From contig JAAYYR010000219.1 of the NCBI GenBank assembly GCA_012515255.1, forward strand, positions 1 through 6,590: DNA of 6,590 bases, given 5' to 3'. The notes beneath the pieces were generated by a model. That model worked only from the letters and a program-made list of their open reading frames with translations, was not told the origin of the DNA and ran no database searches. Below are positions 6,304 to 6,590 of this stretch, piece after piece. This DNA comes from Clostridia bacterium. GTDB lineage: Bacteria; Bacillota; Dehalobacteriia; UBA4068. The translations under genes were made by a program, and so were the position numbers. Each line of letters opens with the position of its first letter. Within the stretch, counting starts at the first letter, position 1.

Positions 6304-6310
6304 CCCCTCT
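6304..6310 (-). promoter_or_regulatory. Ribosome binding site overlapping the upstream stop codon
   Basis: Minus-strand AGAGGGG, eight bases before the ATG at 6295, shares bases with the TAG stop (6309-6311) of the DUF3795-like gene. The arrangement is typical of translationally coupled neighbours and fixes the start of the 51-aa protein. Confidence 0.65.
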
Positions 6311-6590
6311 ACGCTTCCTTCCGGCCTTGCATGACCAGCCGTCGTATTTCTTCCTCGTCCGCCGCCTTGTCATAATCGCCCACTAGTTTGCCCGGGTAAT
6401 GGTAAATGATACCGGCGCGCTCGTTGCGGGCCAGCCATTCGTTCATCTGCTCCTCGCCGAATTCGTCCAGCATGCGGGCGAAGGCGCGTACCCGTAATTT
6501 CGCCAGCATCCCATCGTCGCAGGGAAAATCCGGGCATAGCCAGCAACCGGCCCAATCCTGCTTTTTGCCGCATTGATATGGCCGGCACCA
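6309..6590 (-). CDS. DUF3795-like cysteine-rich protein (5' partial)
   Basis: The frame is open from the right window edge, giving 93 residues. The first 27 lie upstream of the first internal ATG (6509) and contain a cysteine array, C-x4-C-x8-C-x2-C-x4-C, ending CWLCPDFPCDD. A helical segment follows (LAKLRVRAFARMLDEFGEEQ), then NERAGIIYHYPGKLVGDYD and a short charged helix. The CxxCxxFPC block and the AGIxYHYPGxLxGDYD block match what I recall of DUF3795 proteins, a family of putative zinc- or metal-binding cytosolic proteins of anaerobic bacteria and archaea with no established reaction. The internal ATG at 6509 would discard the cysteine array and is unlikely to be the start; the true start lies beyond the window. 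The gene is followed after 13 bp by the six-cysteine small protein, probably as one transcript. Family assignment is from memory of the motif pattern. Confidence 0.8.
   Translation of the reverse strand, partial: WCRPYQCGKKQDWAGCWLCPDFPCDDGMLAKLRVRAFARMLDEFGEEQMNEWLARNERAGIIYHYPGKLVGDYDKAADEEEIRRLVMQGRKEA

Noticed and set aside
6370..6588. Alternative minus-strand frame of 72 codons at the right edge
   Set aside because: It overlaps the DUF3795-like frame and reads as arginine-rich out-of-frame sequence; the other frame carries the conserved cysteine and YHYPG blocks.

Overview
The window looks like a chromosomal segment of an anaerobic, moderately GC-rich member of the Bacillota; Clostridia or Negativicutes is my guess. 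This rests on strong GGAGG-type ribosome binding sites, lipoproteins with short N-terminal signal peptides, a DUF3795-type cysteine-rich protein, and the absence of any phage, plasmid or transposon signature. No rRNA, tRNA, CRISPR array or insertion sequence was seen.

Layout, left to right. (1) Bases 1-1064, plus strand: the C-terminal three quarters of a fumarase/aspartase-superfamily lyase. It is closest in motif pattern to 3-carboxy-cis,cis-muconate cycloisomerase and adenylosuccinate lyase, is cut by the window edge, and ends at a strong intrinsic terminator (1085-1117). (2) Bases 1118-1350: a noncoding gap with a cluster of short palindromes and a clear extended -10 promoter just before the next gene. 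(3) Bases 1351-4545, plus strand: the main gene, 1064 residues. It fuses an N-terminal endonuclease Q (EndoQ: PHP nuclease domain plus four-cysteine zinc site) to a C-terminal UvrD/Rep/PcrA-type SF1A helicase. Each half ends in a short motif resembling the bacterial sliding-clamp-binding motif. (4) Bases 4575-4599: a hairpin with U tracts on both sides, serving as terminator for the converging genes. (5) Bases 4620-5981, minus strand: two tandem lipoprotein genes 36 bp apart, transcribed leftwards. (6) Bases 6140-6590, minus strand: a 51-residue six-cysteine protein directly behind a 5'-truncated DUF3795-like protein, with the small gene's ribosome binding site overlapping the upstream stop codon.

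The most notable gene is the EndoQ-helicase fusion. EndoQ enzymes nick DNA 5' of deaminated bases such as uracil and hypoxanthine. Joining that nickase to a helicase that can open DNA from a nick, with apparent tethers to the replication clamp, suggests a one-polypeptide module for the early steps of repair of deaminated DNA. That mechanism is inference; the domains and motifs are read directly from the sequence. The flanking genes show no evident functional link to it: it has its own promoter and is bounded by terminators on both sides.
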